Shown: piece by piece, positions 45,771 through 57,129 of the stretch
Numbering within the stretch: the first letter of the stretch is position 1
Layout: each line of letters begins with the position of its first letter
Source: Bolinopsis microptera
Taxonomy: Eukaryota; Ctenophora; Tentaculata; Lobata; Bolinopsidae
NCBI RefSeq assembly: GCF_026151205.1
Contig: NC_087074.1
Coordinates: 2,666,001 to 2,730,000 of the forward strand
Length of the DNA stretch: 64,000 bases
Direction: 5' to 3'
The notes under the pieces: model-generated
Seen by the model: only the letters and a program-made list of their open reading frames with translations
Databases searched by the model: none
What the model was told of the DNA's origin: nothing
Made by a program: the position numbers and the translations under genes

Positions 45771-47600
45771 ATTGATTGATCGAGTTCTTGTGTTTTTTTT
45801 CCAATAGGGAATTTAAACATAACTCTCCAAGTTTGGGAAATTAGACAGTAAAAATGCTTTTTTTTAATATTTGTAACATCAAATTCCTATTTCACCACCC
45901 AAAATATTACATTTTTTAAATTTAACATAGCTCTGTGCAGGGGTATAGAATGGGTTTCTGCTGTGTTGTGTAACACACCGGGCCCATTCGTAACCTTTTT
46001 AATTTCCGCACCTCCTCCTCTGGTAAAAACCCCCTTTCATTTAAAATAAAATTTTAAATATACATTTTATATTAATTTACTTACTTGCATTTTTGAAATT
46101 TTTTTGGAATATGGAACAAAAACTAAAATGGGAGTCCCCTAGTTTTCTCGATTCTAAACTTGTGTATTTGGCGGGAAAAACATACATCAGCGGAGCTTGA
46201 ATTACAACACTATATATGGAACTATTTAATGCCAAAATTGACTAAATAAAAGAAATTTTCATTCCGAAGAGATGCGGGGATAAGTCCCAACCCCCATCTC
46301 CCCACAGCCCTACTGCTGGGTTTCTTCGCAGATGGCGACCGAGGGGGCGGATGGGGGGTACAACTTCCCCCCAAACGGAATGCCCCCAGCTCGGGGGATG
46401 GCTACAAAACCCTCCCAAACTACTCACAAAAAAGGATAGGCCCCTGCTTTTTTAAAGAGATTAATATCTGATGCCCCTTTGTTTTTCTTTTGGGAGAAAG
46501 AAAATGAAAACTTAGGTTTTGTAGAAATTAGACATGCAATGAAATCAGATTTTTACTTTCAGAGATCGGATTTGGCCCTGGGGTTGGATAGCGGCAAATA
46601 GTTAAGTGCATTTTGTTGTTCATTGGTTACTTTAAGTTTTTTTAGTTAATGTTCGTTTTTTTCAGTGTTTTGGAGTACATATCAGTTTGTGCTAGAAGGG
46701 TCACTCTAAACACGACAATGTGCGGCATTTTATACTTCCCTTTTAGCGAGTGGGCACGGTTTCCTATCAGTTTTGGGTTTGTTTTCGCCCTTTTGCATAA
46801 AATTACTTTGAAGCAGTTAAAAACCCCTTCTTTTTCTGTTTTGCTGTAAATCTTTTTAAAAATCGGGTATGTTCACAATTTCCCATTATCCCTCATGTAT
46901 TTTTACGCCAAATTATTCGAAAAAATTTTCCCAACTTTATACAGCAAAAAAAGTCTCAATTTAAATTTTTTTCCCCGCCCGGGGGGTCTAAATTATTCTT
47001 CTAGGCCCACAAAAAACTGTTAAAAATGTTTATTAACATTAACTAGGGTTTTTGACATGATCCCCTATACCCCCCCTGTTTGCGTCATTTAATGAACGGG
47101 ATCGTGGGGGGGGGGGGGGGGGGGGGGGGGGCCAATGACAATTTGGGAATTGGGAATTCGTCAACGTTTTTCCCCCCGAGTCCCCTGATTTTTAGTCCCC
47201 ATTAGTCCCCAAAAGTCTCATTAGTCCCCCAAATGTTTTTTAGCCCCCCATTGTCCCCCAAAAGTCTCCATTAGTCCCCATTGATTTACCCTATTTATCT
47301 TGGACAAAAACCCCCTCGATCGTATGTTTTTAAACTAACTTGAAAACCTAAATATGTCCAAAAAAATTTCGGGACTTTTGGGGCAATAGGAATTACGTCA
47401 AACGATTGACCTTACCCCATGTTTTTTTATCCCCATTAGTCCCCAAAATCCCTTTGGTATTTTGGCCCCCCCCCCCCCCCCCCCCTCTGCTACCAAGATC
47501 TGAAACAGGGTTTGTGCCCCATTTTTGGCCCCCAAATTTCCCGTTTTTTGGTATTCTTCCGTCACTTGGGAACACCTGTAAGACTTTTAGTATCGTGAGT
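45771..47600. other. Degraded, homopolymer-rich sequence with 'cattagtccccaaaagtc' repeats
   Basis: Poly-G at 47107-47131, poly-C at 47467-47485 and several 'cattagtccccaaaa' units at 47190-47450. No gene could be read; the CYLD C-terminal exon was looked for and not found. Confidence 0.5.
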
Positions 47601-49680
47601 TCATGAATCCGAATTTTGGAACCAAATTTTGGAAAACCATGAACAGTTTTGAGAAAAAAAGTGAAAATTTTTGTAGTCGTATTTATGCTTGTACTGACTT
47701 GGAATCATCTGATATGGAAAGGGGGACCTTACAACATTTCCCCCATTTAGAATACAAAATACCATCTGGTACCAGCAGCACCAAACTTCCCAGGGACACT
47801 TCAGGATCCATACCGATCGATTCCAATCGGTTTTAGCTCAATTCGGGGATTCAGAAAATGTTATTTTGTTTATTTTCATTCATTCCATGAATCAAGAAAA
47901 TTTCACAAATGAAAAGTTAGTATAATGATTCTATATATCGGGGAAAAATCCCACTCATTCAGGGACATATACACCAACAAAATTACAAAAGTTTTCTAAA
48001 ACTAAATTTTATTTTCTGGTATCGCATTCTGAAACCGAGATTTGGAAACATTTGGAAACAGTGACGAATTGGACGAATGTGACCCATTTTGGAAAAAATG
48101 CCCCCTTTATCCGTAATTTTCCTGGGCTGACTGGAATCGATCTGGCAGAAAGGGGGCATTGTACTATCATTTCCCAACCACTCAAAGGCGAAATATTGCC
48201 CTTTTCATGGAATGAAAGAAATGAACAAAAAATGAAAAAATATCCCAAAATCGCTTGAAATTAGCTGAAACCAATTGGGATTGATTTGGGTTTTGATACC
48301 CGAAGTGTCCCCCGAGAATTTGGTGGCAGCATTTAAGAAAGGGCTCGGGGCAATGTTTCCATTTTTGGGTTTTAGAGTAGTTTAGATCGGGGAAACTTTG
48401 TGACCGATTTGGGGAAAATGCCCCTTTTAGTGTAAATTTGCCTGGGCTGACTTGAAATCGAATGGCATGAGAGGGAAGTGTACATTTTTTCTAACCACCA
48501 GAAATGCGAAATATTCCCTGGCATGGTTTGAACGAAAGAACAAAAAATGAACATATCCCAAAAACGCTTGAAATTTTGGGAAAACCCAAATTGGGGTTGA
48601 TTGGTTATGATACCCAAAAGTGTCCCCAAAGTTTGGGGGGTCTAGCATGTTTTAAAAAGGGCTCGGGGTAAAATTTCCTTTTGGTTTTAGATAGTTGGAG
48701 GGGAAACATTGTGACCGATTTGGAAAAATGCCCTTGAGCCGTAAATATGGGGCCCGGCGACTTTGGGAAACGTCTGGGGTGGTAAGGGACATGTGTACAA
48801 ATTTTCTAACCCCCAGAAGTGGAAATATTGCCTGGTTATGGAATGAATGAAAAAGAACAAAAAATGAACATTTTCCAGAATTGCCTGAATAGCTGAAACC
48901 GATTGGGGCGATTGGTAAGAACCCAAAAATGTCCCTGAGAAGTTTTGGGGGGTCTGTGTTAAGAAAGGGTTGGGGTAATGTTTCCATTTTTGGTTTCAGA
49001 GTAGTTGGATCGTGAAACATTTGTGACCGATTTGAAACAGCCCTGTAGCCGTAATTCGCCCGGACTGACTGGAATCGACTGGCAGGTGGGGGCAGTGTAC
49101 ATTATTTCTAACCACTCAGAAGGCGAAAATGCCCGGTTCATGGAATGAATGAAATGAAAAAAAATGAACATTATCCCAAATCGCCTGAAAAAGAGCTGAA
49201 ACCGTTGGGAAGATTGGTAATGAAAACCAAAGTGTCCCGAGAAGTTTGGTGGGGGCTAGCATGTTTAAAAGGGCCTGGGGGGAATGGTTCCCCTTTTTTG
49301 GGCTCAAGTAGTTGAGATCTGGAAACATTTTGCCCATTTGGGAAACACCCCTTTAGCGTAATTCTGCCTGGCCTGACTTTGGAAAAACGATTTTGGCATG
49401 GGGAGAGGGACATGTTACTAACATTTTCTAACCACCCAGAAGTGCAAATATTTTCCCCCGGTTTTATGGAAGAACGAAATGAACAAAAAATGAACATTAT
49501 CCTAGAATCGCCTGAAATGAGCTGAAACCGATTGGGATCGATTGGTAATGATACCAGAAGTGTCCCTGAGAAGTTTGGTGGGTCTAGACTGTTAAGAAAG
49601 GGCTCTGGGGCATTGTTTTTATTTTGGTGTCAGAGTAGTTGAACTCGTGGAAACATTTGTGTCGATTTGGAAACATTAGG
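47600..49680 (-). repeat. Satellite of about 330 bp, minus-orientation array (noisy)
   Basis: About six diverged units, the reverse complement of the units at 50250-51780. Landmarks: 'gtgaccgatttggaaa', 'ctgactggaatcgat', 'ggaatgaatgaaa..gaacaaaaaatgaac' and 'gaaccgattggga'. Many homopolymer expansions and small indels compared with the other arm. Confidence 0.85.
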
Positions 49681-50235
49681 GGATATGGGTGGAAGATTTT
49701 GTTCCCTTCATTGTGCTGTTTCGGGAAGCATTCTGTTTACACTCTCATCATTCTGTAGAATGAAATATCGTTCATTTAAAATTGGGTAATTATAGGCCTG
49801 TCAATGATTGCAGCCCAATTTAAGAGCTGATCAATTGCAGCTCCTAGTGCCATATAAGAGACTAACTGAGGTCACGTGACAGTCGGTCCTATCACGTGAC
49901 CTTGATTCGTTAATCCTCGAACACGTTATCACATTCGTAACGATGTCGTATGCTGACTAGGATATTTTGTGACGTCACCAGATGCAGAGCTCAAGTTACT
50001 TGATCAGGCCTTATACAGTGTTTCGTGTGTAATTGGACTCAATTAGCTGAACGCTCCATTATACAGCAGCATCTGGTACCACCTCTGAAAACCAGCAGAC
50101 AGCTGGCTCAGAGAATCGAAAATAGAAGGCTTTTTTATGGATGAAAATCAAGGGAAAACCTTGTAACCCTACATTTTCGATGACGCTGAACAAGATTAAA
50201 CTGATAATAATTATCATACTCTCGTGGTGAATTAC
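49681..50235. other. Unique spacer between inverted satellite arrays
   Basis: About 555 bp of clean, non-repetitive sequence with two 'cacgtgac' motifs near 49875 and 49895. No ORF of note. It forms the centre of the inverted satellite array. Confidence 0.6.
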
Positions 50236-51780
50236 TTAAAAGTACTTGAATGTTGGCATGTTTCCAAATCGGTCACAAATGTTTCCACGATCTCAACTAC
50301 TCTGAAACCCAAAATGGAAACATTGCCCCAGAGCCCTTTCTTAACATGCTGACCCACCAAACTTCTCAGGGACACTTCTGGTATCATTACCAATCGATCC
50401 CATCGGTTTCAGCTCATTTAGGCGATTCTAGGATAATGTTCATTTTTTGTTCATTTCGTTCATTCCATGAACCAGGGCAATATTTCGCACTTCTGAGTGG
50501 TTAGAAATGATAGTACACATGTCCCTCTACCATGCCAGATCGATTCCAAGTCAGTCCAGGCAGATTACGGCTACAAGGGCTGTCTCTCCCCAAATTCGGT
50601 CACAAATGTTTCCACGATCTCAACTACTCTGAAACCAAAATGGAAACCATGCCCAGAGCCCTTTCTTAACATGCTATTACCCACCAAACTCTCAGGGACA
50701 CTTCTGGTATCATTACAATCGATCCCAATCGGTTTCAGCTCATTTCAGGCGATTCTAGGATAATGTTCATTTTTTGTTCATTTCGTTCATTCCATGAACC
50801 AGGGCAATATTTCACACTTCTGATTGTTTAGAAATGATAGTACACATGTCCCCTCTACCATGCCAGATCGATTCCAAGTCAGTCCAGGCAGAATCTACGG
50901 CTACAAGGGCATGTTTCCAAATCGGTCACAAATGTTTCCCCGATCTCAACTACTCTGAAACCAATATGGAAACATTGCCCCGAGCCCTTTGTAACATGCT
51001 AGACCCACCAAACTTCTCAGGGACATTCTGGTATCATTACCAATCGATCCCCAATCGGTTTCAGCTCATTTCAGGCGATTCTAGGATAATGTTTCATTTT
51101 TTGTTCATTTCGTTCATTCCATGAACCAGGGCAATATTTCGCACTTCTGAGTGGTTAGAAATGATAGTCACATGGTCCCTCTACCATGCCAGATCGATTC
51201 CAAGTCAGTCCAGGCAGAATTACGGCTACAAGGGCATGTTTCCAAATCGGTCACAAATGTTTCCACGATCTCAAACTCTGAAACAAAATGGAAACATTGC
51301 CCCAGAGCCCTTTCGTAACATGCTAGACCCACCAAAACTTCTCAGGGACACTTCTGGTATCATTACAATCGATCCCAATCGTTTTCAGCTTCATTTCAGT
51401 CGATTCTAGGATAATGTTCATTTTTGTTCATTGTCTTCATTCCATGAACCAGGGCAATATTTCGCACTTCAGAGTGGTTAGAAATGATAGTACCATGTCC
51501 CTCTACATGCCAGATCGATTCCAAGTCAGCCCCAGGCAGAATTACGGTTACAAGGGCATGTTTCCAAATCGGTCACAAATGTTTCACGATCTCAATTCTC
51601 AACTACTCTGAAACCAAATGGAAACATTGCCCCAGAAGCCCTTTCGTAACATGCTAGACCCCACCAAACTTCTCAGGGACACTTCTGGTATCATTACCAA
51701 TCGATCCCAATCGGTTTCAGCTCATTTCAGGCGATTCTGAGACAATGTTCATTTTTTGTTCATTTCATTCATTCCATGAA
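50236..51780 (+). repeat. Satellite of about 325 bp, plus-orientation array
   Basis: About five tandem units, e.g. starts of 'catgtttccaaatcggtcac' at 50257, 50918, 51236 and 51558. Within each: 'ctcagggacacttctggtat', 'cgatcccaatcggtttcagc', 'cattccatgaaccagggcaa' and 'gccagatcgattccaagtc'. The ORFs across it are repeat artefacts. It fades into related but diverged sequence by about 51950. Confidence 0.95.
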
Positions 51781-51959
51781 TTAGGGAACTATTTCACAGG
51801 AGGCTTAAATGTTAGTTCTCATGACACTGTATCATACCAGGGCAAATCTAACTCAGTTTACGGACATATTCAGTTAAAATATGTTTTTAATCCAGTCACA
51901 AATGTTTCCACGAACTCGGATTCATCTTCTGGTATCGCTAGTTTTTCCTTTGACCCTTA

Positions 51960-52180
51960 GCGATGAAAGTTTATCGGTTTTTGCGCGATGGCCCGGAAAA
52001 CGTAAGTTTATTGGGCGCGCTGTGTGCTGTTAAGAATCAATTTATGGTGTTATTGGTTTACTAGTTGAACCATGTTCAATGTTTCAGATATGGGTACAAT
52101 AAGCTCGTTGGACGGTTGTCGGCTTCTCTGACAAGATCAAAGTTAGGGAAATGGAAAAGCAGCGACCGCATCATTAGCAG
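51960..52180. other. Short unique stretch
   Basis: No gene recognised. Confidence 0.3.
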
Positions 52181-52475
52181 TGCTTGGAGGACTTCGACGC
52201 GCCGCGGGAAACTATCTTAACGGGTGATACCTCGCAACTCGTAAAATATCTGTTCCGTATTATATTGGACCGTCGACGAGTCCCAACTCGGCGCGCGTCC
52301 TGGTAGGGTTGTAAACCCTACAAGAACTATCATTCTTGCTTCGCATCGTACTGATCCAAAGATCGTTGCTTAGCTTCGCATCGTACTGATCCAAGATCGT
52401 TGCTTAGCTTCGCATCGTACTGATCCCAAGATCGTTGCTTAGCTTCGCAGAGCAACGATCTCGATGGGTTAACAT
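52181..52475 (+). repeat. Second copy of the 17.2-kb repeat with insertion and local triplication
   Basis: Matches 17300-17390. A family C element (52217-52323) interrupts it after 'actatc'. The 38-bp unit 'cttcgcatcgtactgatcc' + 'aagatcgttgcttag' then occurs three times (52337-52450). Confidence 0.75.
52217..52323 (+). mobile_element. Family C miniature element, uninterrupted
   Basis: About 107 bp from 'ttaacgggtgatac' to 'gtaaaccctacaa'. Flanks 'aactatc' on both sides (7 bp, possibly 8). The empty site is visible at 17310-17325. Confidence 0.75.
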
Positions 52476-52479
52476 CGTG

Positions 52480-52785
52480 AATCAATAAAAAGGAAAGATA
52501 TCATTGTAACAGGATTTAAGTATATGGCTACTTCGTGAACCAAAAGAAATCTTGCTTTATCTTGAAATATCCTAATCATTTCCATTCAGCTCACTAGGAA
52601 ATATTTGCTGATTGCAATATAGATATCAGGATAGGTGGTCAAATGCATTTTATGAGCTGTGCTGGGGGAGCGGGGACTCCTGAATTCAAGGATGTATACA
52701 TTAGCAACCTTGTAGTTGAGTGCATGGAGTGATATGCTAAAAAAGTTAGTACAGTTTGCCCATATCACAGCCTCTGGCGGATGAT
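52480..52785. other. No recognised feature
   Basis: AT-rich stretch, no coding or repeat signal. Confidence 0.3.
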
Positions 52786-52787
52786 GA

Positions 52788-53135
52788 TTAATCACTCTAC
52801 ACTCGACTGTCACGTTACTTTTTCAACCTGTTCTCTAGCTGGTCCTGAACGACTATTCCAAACCTAACCCCTTACCCCAATCCGTAACAAAAGCATATGC
52901 TGAAACTCTAACCCTAACGAGAAATTAGACTAACTTCCTTATGCGGTAATATTACGTGATCGAGACAGTTTTCCGCCAATCACCAATATCTCGTCAGGGG
53001 AGCATTTTAACCCTATGTCATGGACGGTGATTCGGAATCAGCGTCCGAAAATACATCGATTGCAGTTGATTTAAACTGTCGGGGGCCCTTTTACAACAAT
53101 CTCGAAGATCGACTGTAGAGTGATTTAGCACGCTC
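52788..53135 (+). repeat. Dispersed repeat family E, copy 4
   Basis: Same order of landmarks as 5984-6341: CACTCTACAC, 'ttctctagctgg', CCTAAC units, 'aacaaaagcatatgctg', 'ctcgtcaggggagcatttt', 'cggaatcagcgtccgaaaa' and 'gtgatttagcacgctcgg'. Confidence 0.8.
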
Positions 53136-53194
53136 GGCCTCAGGCAGCCTACGCTTGTTTTACACACGGTGTCCGCCACAAATTTTCATATTTT

Positions 53195-54389
53195 ATGAGG
53201 ACACTAGATATCAGCTTTTATGTCTTATATGGGCCCTCTTGATAAAATAATCACTCATGAGCTAATTATTCCAACTATATTTGGTTGTCCAGTATCTCCT
53301 ATACACCGAAAGCTTATGTCATTACCATTAAAGAACGGAGGTATGGTAATGCCACAGTTGGAGTATCTAGCGAAAAGAGAACATGCTGCATCGCTTTTGG
53401 TAACCCGGGGATTGGTAAATTCCATGAAAGGAAAATCTCTTGCTACTATGTACTACCGACATGGAATCGACTGATGAGCTTCTTACCTGAGGACCCCAGG
53501 CTATTATGTTCATTAACAAATAGAGATTAGGCGGAATGACAGGCTGATCGAGCGCGGCCCAGTAAATGAGCTTCAAGATATGTTAAAACAGCGTGTTTTG
53601 GAATATAAACAACAACAAGAGGAGATACTTAAAAAGGTTGGTAAGAAGACTGCAAGGGTTTTGGAGCAGATAAGCGAACCAGTGAGCTCAAATTGGCTTT
53701 CATGTCTACTTGACGGATGTTACTCGTCTAAATTTCTTCGAAGTAGCGCGCGCCGCTTTCTTCTCGAAATGTTGGCAAGTGCTACGAAGTAGCGCGCGCC
53801 GGGCCAGATCATTAACAATGGTCAAATGTCTACCACTAATAAAACATGGTTTCGTTCTAAATAAATCTGAATTTAGGGATTCTATCAGATTGCGGTACAA
53901 CTTAAATCTGGATCGTTTACCATCACAATATCTATGCGGAAAAACGTTTGATGTGAAGTACCATTCTCTAAATTGCCATCTTGGTGGCTACATCATTATC
54001 AGACACAACGAAATTAGGAATTTTTTAGCAGGCTTGCTGAAGAGTGAAGACTGTTTGCTCGGACGCGGAAGTTGAACCTCAGCTTTAAGAACTAGAAGGA
54101 GAGCAGTTCAAGAGCAAAGAGGTCCTCAACACTTACGGGTGACCAGGCAAAACCGGATATTAGAGCTCGAGTGGTTTCTATAAGCCGGGCCAATTGGCTT
54201 TTTTCGATGTTAAGGTAATTAATCCTAATTCTAATTCCTACCAGCTACCTTCAACAGTCGACAAAGAAGAACATGGAGAACGCCAAGAGCAGAGAGACAG
54301 AAAACACGATGCTACAACGAGAGAATACTTAATGTAGAGCACGGATCATTCGCTCCATTAATTTATTCAGTAACAGGTGGCATGGGACC
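53195..54389 (+). pseudogene. Decayed restriction-like-endonuclease LINE, broken by miniature elements
   Basis: Pieces match the LINE at 21573-23057 in order: 'YMGPLDKIITHELIIP' and 'LPLKNGGMVMPQ' (53220-53360); 'LEQISEPVSSNWLSCL' (53670-53709); after a family B insertion, 'GFVLNKSEFRDSIRLRY' (53848-53900); the CCHC-like 'YLCGKTFDVKYHSLNC' (about 53928-53975); then the nuclease-like 'FFDVKVINP' (about 54200) and 'SVTGGMGP' (54370). Stops and frame changes are many. It is a different subfamily from the 21-kb copy. Two family B elements sit in it (53710-53825, 54390-54555). Confidence 0.8.
53710..53825 (+). mobile_element. Family B miniature element, intact copy (8-bp TSD)
   Basis: 116 bp with imperfect 13-bp terminal inverted repeats 'ttgacggatgtta' / 'taacaatggtcaa' and core 'cttcgaagtagcgcgcgccg' repeated in inverted form. 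The flanks 'atgtctac' (53702-53709, 53826-53833) are a perfect 8-bp duplication. Taking out the element and one flank makes the LINE reading frame continuous across the site, as expected for a simple insertion. Confidence 0.9.
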
Positions 54390-54555
54390 TTGACCATTGT
54401 TAATGGTCTGGCCCGGCGCGTGTTGTATCACGTGGTGAAGTGCGCGGCGGGTCATACAACATATGACAAGGCGCGCGCTACGAAGTAGCACGTGCCATCG
54501 AGAAGAAAGCGGCGCGCGCTACTTCGAAGAAATTTAGACGAGTAACATCAGTCAA
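54390..54555 (-). mobile_element. Family B element carrying a nested family A element
   Basis: Family B in reverse ('ttgaccattgttaatgg' ... 'acatcagtcaa') with flanks 'catgggacc' on both sides. Inside, 54423-54469 is a shortened family A element (TTGTATCACGT ... GACAA, central part deleted) with 'ggcgcg[t/c]g' on each side. Confidence 0.85.
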
Positions 54556-54564
54556 CATGGGACC

Positions 54565-55590
54565 TCAAGCCAGGACATTTTAAAAACTGTTTTGCAACAA
54601 ACTTGCTTATAAGAAGAAGCATAATTACAACGATATTATAAATTATTATCGGACTTATAGGACTCCACCTCCATATAGAGCATGGACTGACTCAGAAGGA
54701 AAATTTTAACAATAGTGTTTCAGTGTGTATCCTAGAAAATTCAAGTCCTAGTAGTTTAGATGTTAAGGAGCACCGATATATACATGCCTTAAATTCCCTC
54801 CGCCCCTCAGGAATGAATAGTACAAACCCTTTTAAGATTCCTTTATTGCATAATTGATTTTTATTTTGCCTGAGGGGCTTTCCATAAATTATTTTTTTAA
54901 ATAATTGGTCCTTTTATTGATGTTTCATATTTCACGGCAGTTTCCTTTTCAGAGTTTGAGTTTATATTTAGAAACTAACCATACTATCTTTTAGATTTAT
55001 GTCACTTATGATGGCTCCGGCTGAAAGTACTATGACTCATTTTATCTAGAAGATTGTAGTTTCATTGCTTCTGAAGTAGCTATCAGTTCGCCGGTCAATG
55101 TTGGGTATAATACTCAAATTATTATCGGTGTAAATTATCATTTTTAATTAGGAAATTAATTTTATTGTGCATTAGCAATTAGAGGATCAAGAAATACCTC
55201 AAACAAAACTTACGAATTATTTAACATGGATGATCTAGAATTTAACTCTTTCGAATCGAAAGTCAACTAATTTTTTCAGTCCCATGATGGACTGGGTTTT
55301 ATTTTTTCCGTTCACCCTTCTGTAAAAAGGCAATAGTGAAAGGTTACGAATGGACGTTTTTGCAGAAAAACGTGGATTTTGGAGATAGCGGTAGGTGGGT
55401 TTAAATATGGTGTCATTCCTTACTTCCTTCGTCCGTTACCATGACAACTAGCGCGGAGTGCAGTGCGCGAGTATTGCTTGCGGAGATGTGATGTATATAG
55501 CTAGCCTGTCAATGAATGCGCGGCGCAAGAGAATTTTAATGTGTTCTACGTAATGTATAGCATTAGGTAATAAGCCCAATTTGTATGTGG
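54565..55590. other. AT-rich part of left arm, no recognised gene
   Basis: Mirror of about 61940-62965. No ORF or motif recognised. Confidence 0.4.
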
Positions 55591-55598
55591 CATGCGTA

Positions 55599-55945
55599 GT
55601 AAACAGGGATTGGCTAGTTAGAGGCGGTCCGTGTAGGCCTTACACTGTGCTTTCAGCAATACTCATAAGTATTTCCGTGGCTATGGTTGCAATGCGCCTA
55701 GTCTACTGGAACGATTCTTCGGAATTTCGCTGGATTGCACAACTTTCGTCTTGGTAGATTCCAAACACAAGAAAATTTTCCTTTTGGTTGGTAATATACT
55801 CAATGATGGGAGTACAGTGTATTGGCTATGCCCCGCTTACTAGTTTAGCTCTTTCTAGTCCCCTGCTACACGGCATGTAAACAGGGATTGGCTAGTTAGA
55901 GGCGGTCCGTGTAGGCCTTACACTGTGCTTTCAGCAATACTCATA
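55599..55945. repeat. Pair of 70-bp direct repeats 270 bp apart
   Basis: 'taaacagggattggctagtt' through 'gtgctttcagcaatactcat' occurs at 55599-55670 and 55876-55945. The same pair appears, reversed, in the right arm (about 61505-61565 and 61800-61865). The interior is about 205 bp without an ORF. It could be a very small terminal-repeat element. Confidence 0.7.
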
Positions 55946-56010
55946 GTGTACTGATGTGTATCCATATTATTATGAAGTGAGCTGATTGGAGCTTGTCATA
56001 CGATTGGAGC

Positions 56011-56114
56011 TTGTCATACTCATACGTTGTATGACCCGCCGCGCACGAAGTGCGCGGCTCCCCCTGTATCGTCGACTATAGTGAAGCGACCGTGGGGGTC
56101 ACCACGTGATACAA
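56011..56114 (-). mobile_element. Family A miniature element, copy 3 (8-bp TSD)
   Basis: Reverse orientation, TTGTCATAC ... CACGTGATACAA with core 'ccgccgcgcacgaagtgcgc'. Flanks 'attggagc' at 56003-56010 and 56115-56122. Its mirror is at 61325-61447. Confidence 0.85.
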
Positions 56115-56891
56115 ATTGGAGCTTATATCTATAGTTATAGTGAATGAAAATCTAGCGTCCGCCAAAACGAAACAACGGGCGCAATTCTTGTTGCAATGAT
56201 GATGTTCATAATATACTAAAGTAGTGGATGTCCTTGCTGTACGGCAAGTTAAACAAGGAACTGAAACTACTAGGTTCCGTACAGACTCAACTCTGCACCC
56301 GTGTCAATATGTTCATTATTATATGCAAGCCTCTTGATTTATATAACCTGTAATAGACTAATACTATTCTGTATATATCTAATTTCGTTTTCCAAAAAAA
56401 ATTTATGGCTTAAAATGCCTATATCTCAAAAAGAATCAGTTTTTTTTGAAATTTTTTTACAGAATCGTAATCAACTATTTATTCATGTAATAAGAAAATC
56501 ACTTTTTCTTCAGATTGTGTTTTGTTGGATAATTACTCCTCATACTACTTAACAGGTACACGGAGTAATTGTTTATTTATTTTCGAAACGAAATAATAAA
56601 GTAATTTAAGGAAAGATGATGTATTAAACAATTCACATTATACAAAACATCATTTTAACATATCTATTTAAATCTTGTTTTTGTCAACTTAGAAATATCA
56701 CTTTGCTCAGCTTTACCAGAATTCTTGCTAATTACAAAGAATTAAGCAAGGACAAGGTTTACAAAGCTGGAAGTGAGAGCCGTTATACCAAGGTTACTGA
56801 GCGGTACAATTAGAGTTTGTATTAGAATAAAATTAGAGTACGTGTGTGTCTAGAAGAGTACTGTGTCTAGAAGAGAGCGTATATAGCTGCG

Positions 56892-57056
56892 ATGAGGGGC
56901 AGGAGTAGAGCTGTCATGCTCACTGCACTGTTCACTTCAGTGCTCGTTTCCGCGCACTTTTTATCGGTCTTTTCTTGTGCAACTGAACAGGGTCCACATC
57001 CTGCGTTTGCTGCGGTGAAATCTGCCTCTAACGCTGCCGCTGTACCGGGCCTAGAA
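56892..57056 (+). CDS. Possible first exon of a small secreted protein (doubtful)
   Basis: The ORF starts with a hydrophobic, signal-peptide-like stretch ('AVMLTALFTSVLVSAHFL', about residues 7-24) followed by Ala-rich sequence, and could be spliced at GAA|GTAAAT (57057). The mirror copy at 60345-60510 has frame-breaking indels against it, so one arm or both is wrong. No family recognised. Confidence 0.25.
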
Positions 57057-57129
57057 GTAAATTTATTTTTAAATTACAAGCTATTACGTACAAGCATTTC
57101 AAATTTTACACACAAAAAGAAGTTTACCA

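Noticed and set aside
47600-51960. ORFs of 60-120 codons with shared peptides such as 'PNRFQL' and 'SRQIDSK'
   Set aside because: They recur with the satellite unit, are open by chance in each copy and are broken by frame slips.
43432-53000. CYLD C-terminal exon with the catalytic His
   Set aside because: Searched on the + strand for a 'SHYV' type box in codon form; CAYTAYGT or CACTACGT-like hits (e.g. 45601) do not translate to the motif.
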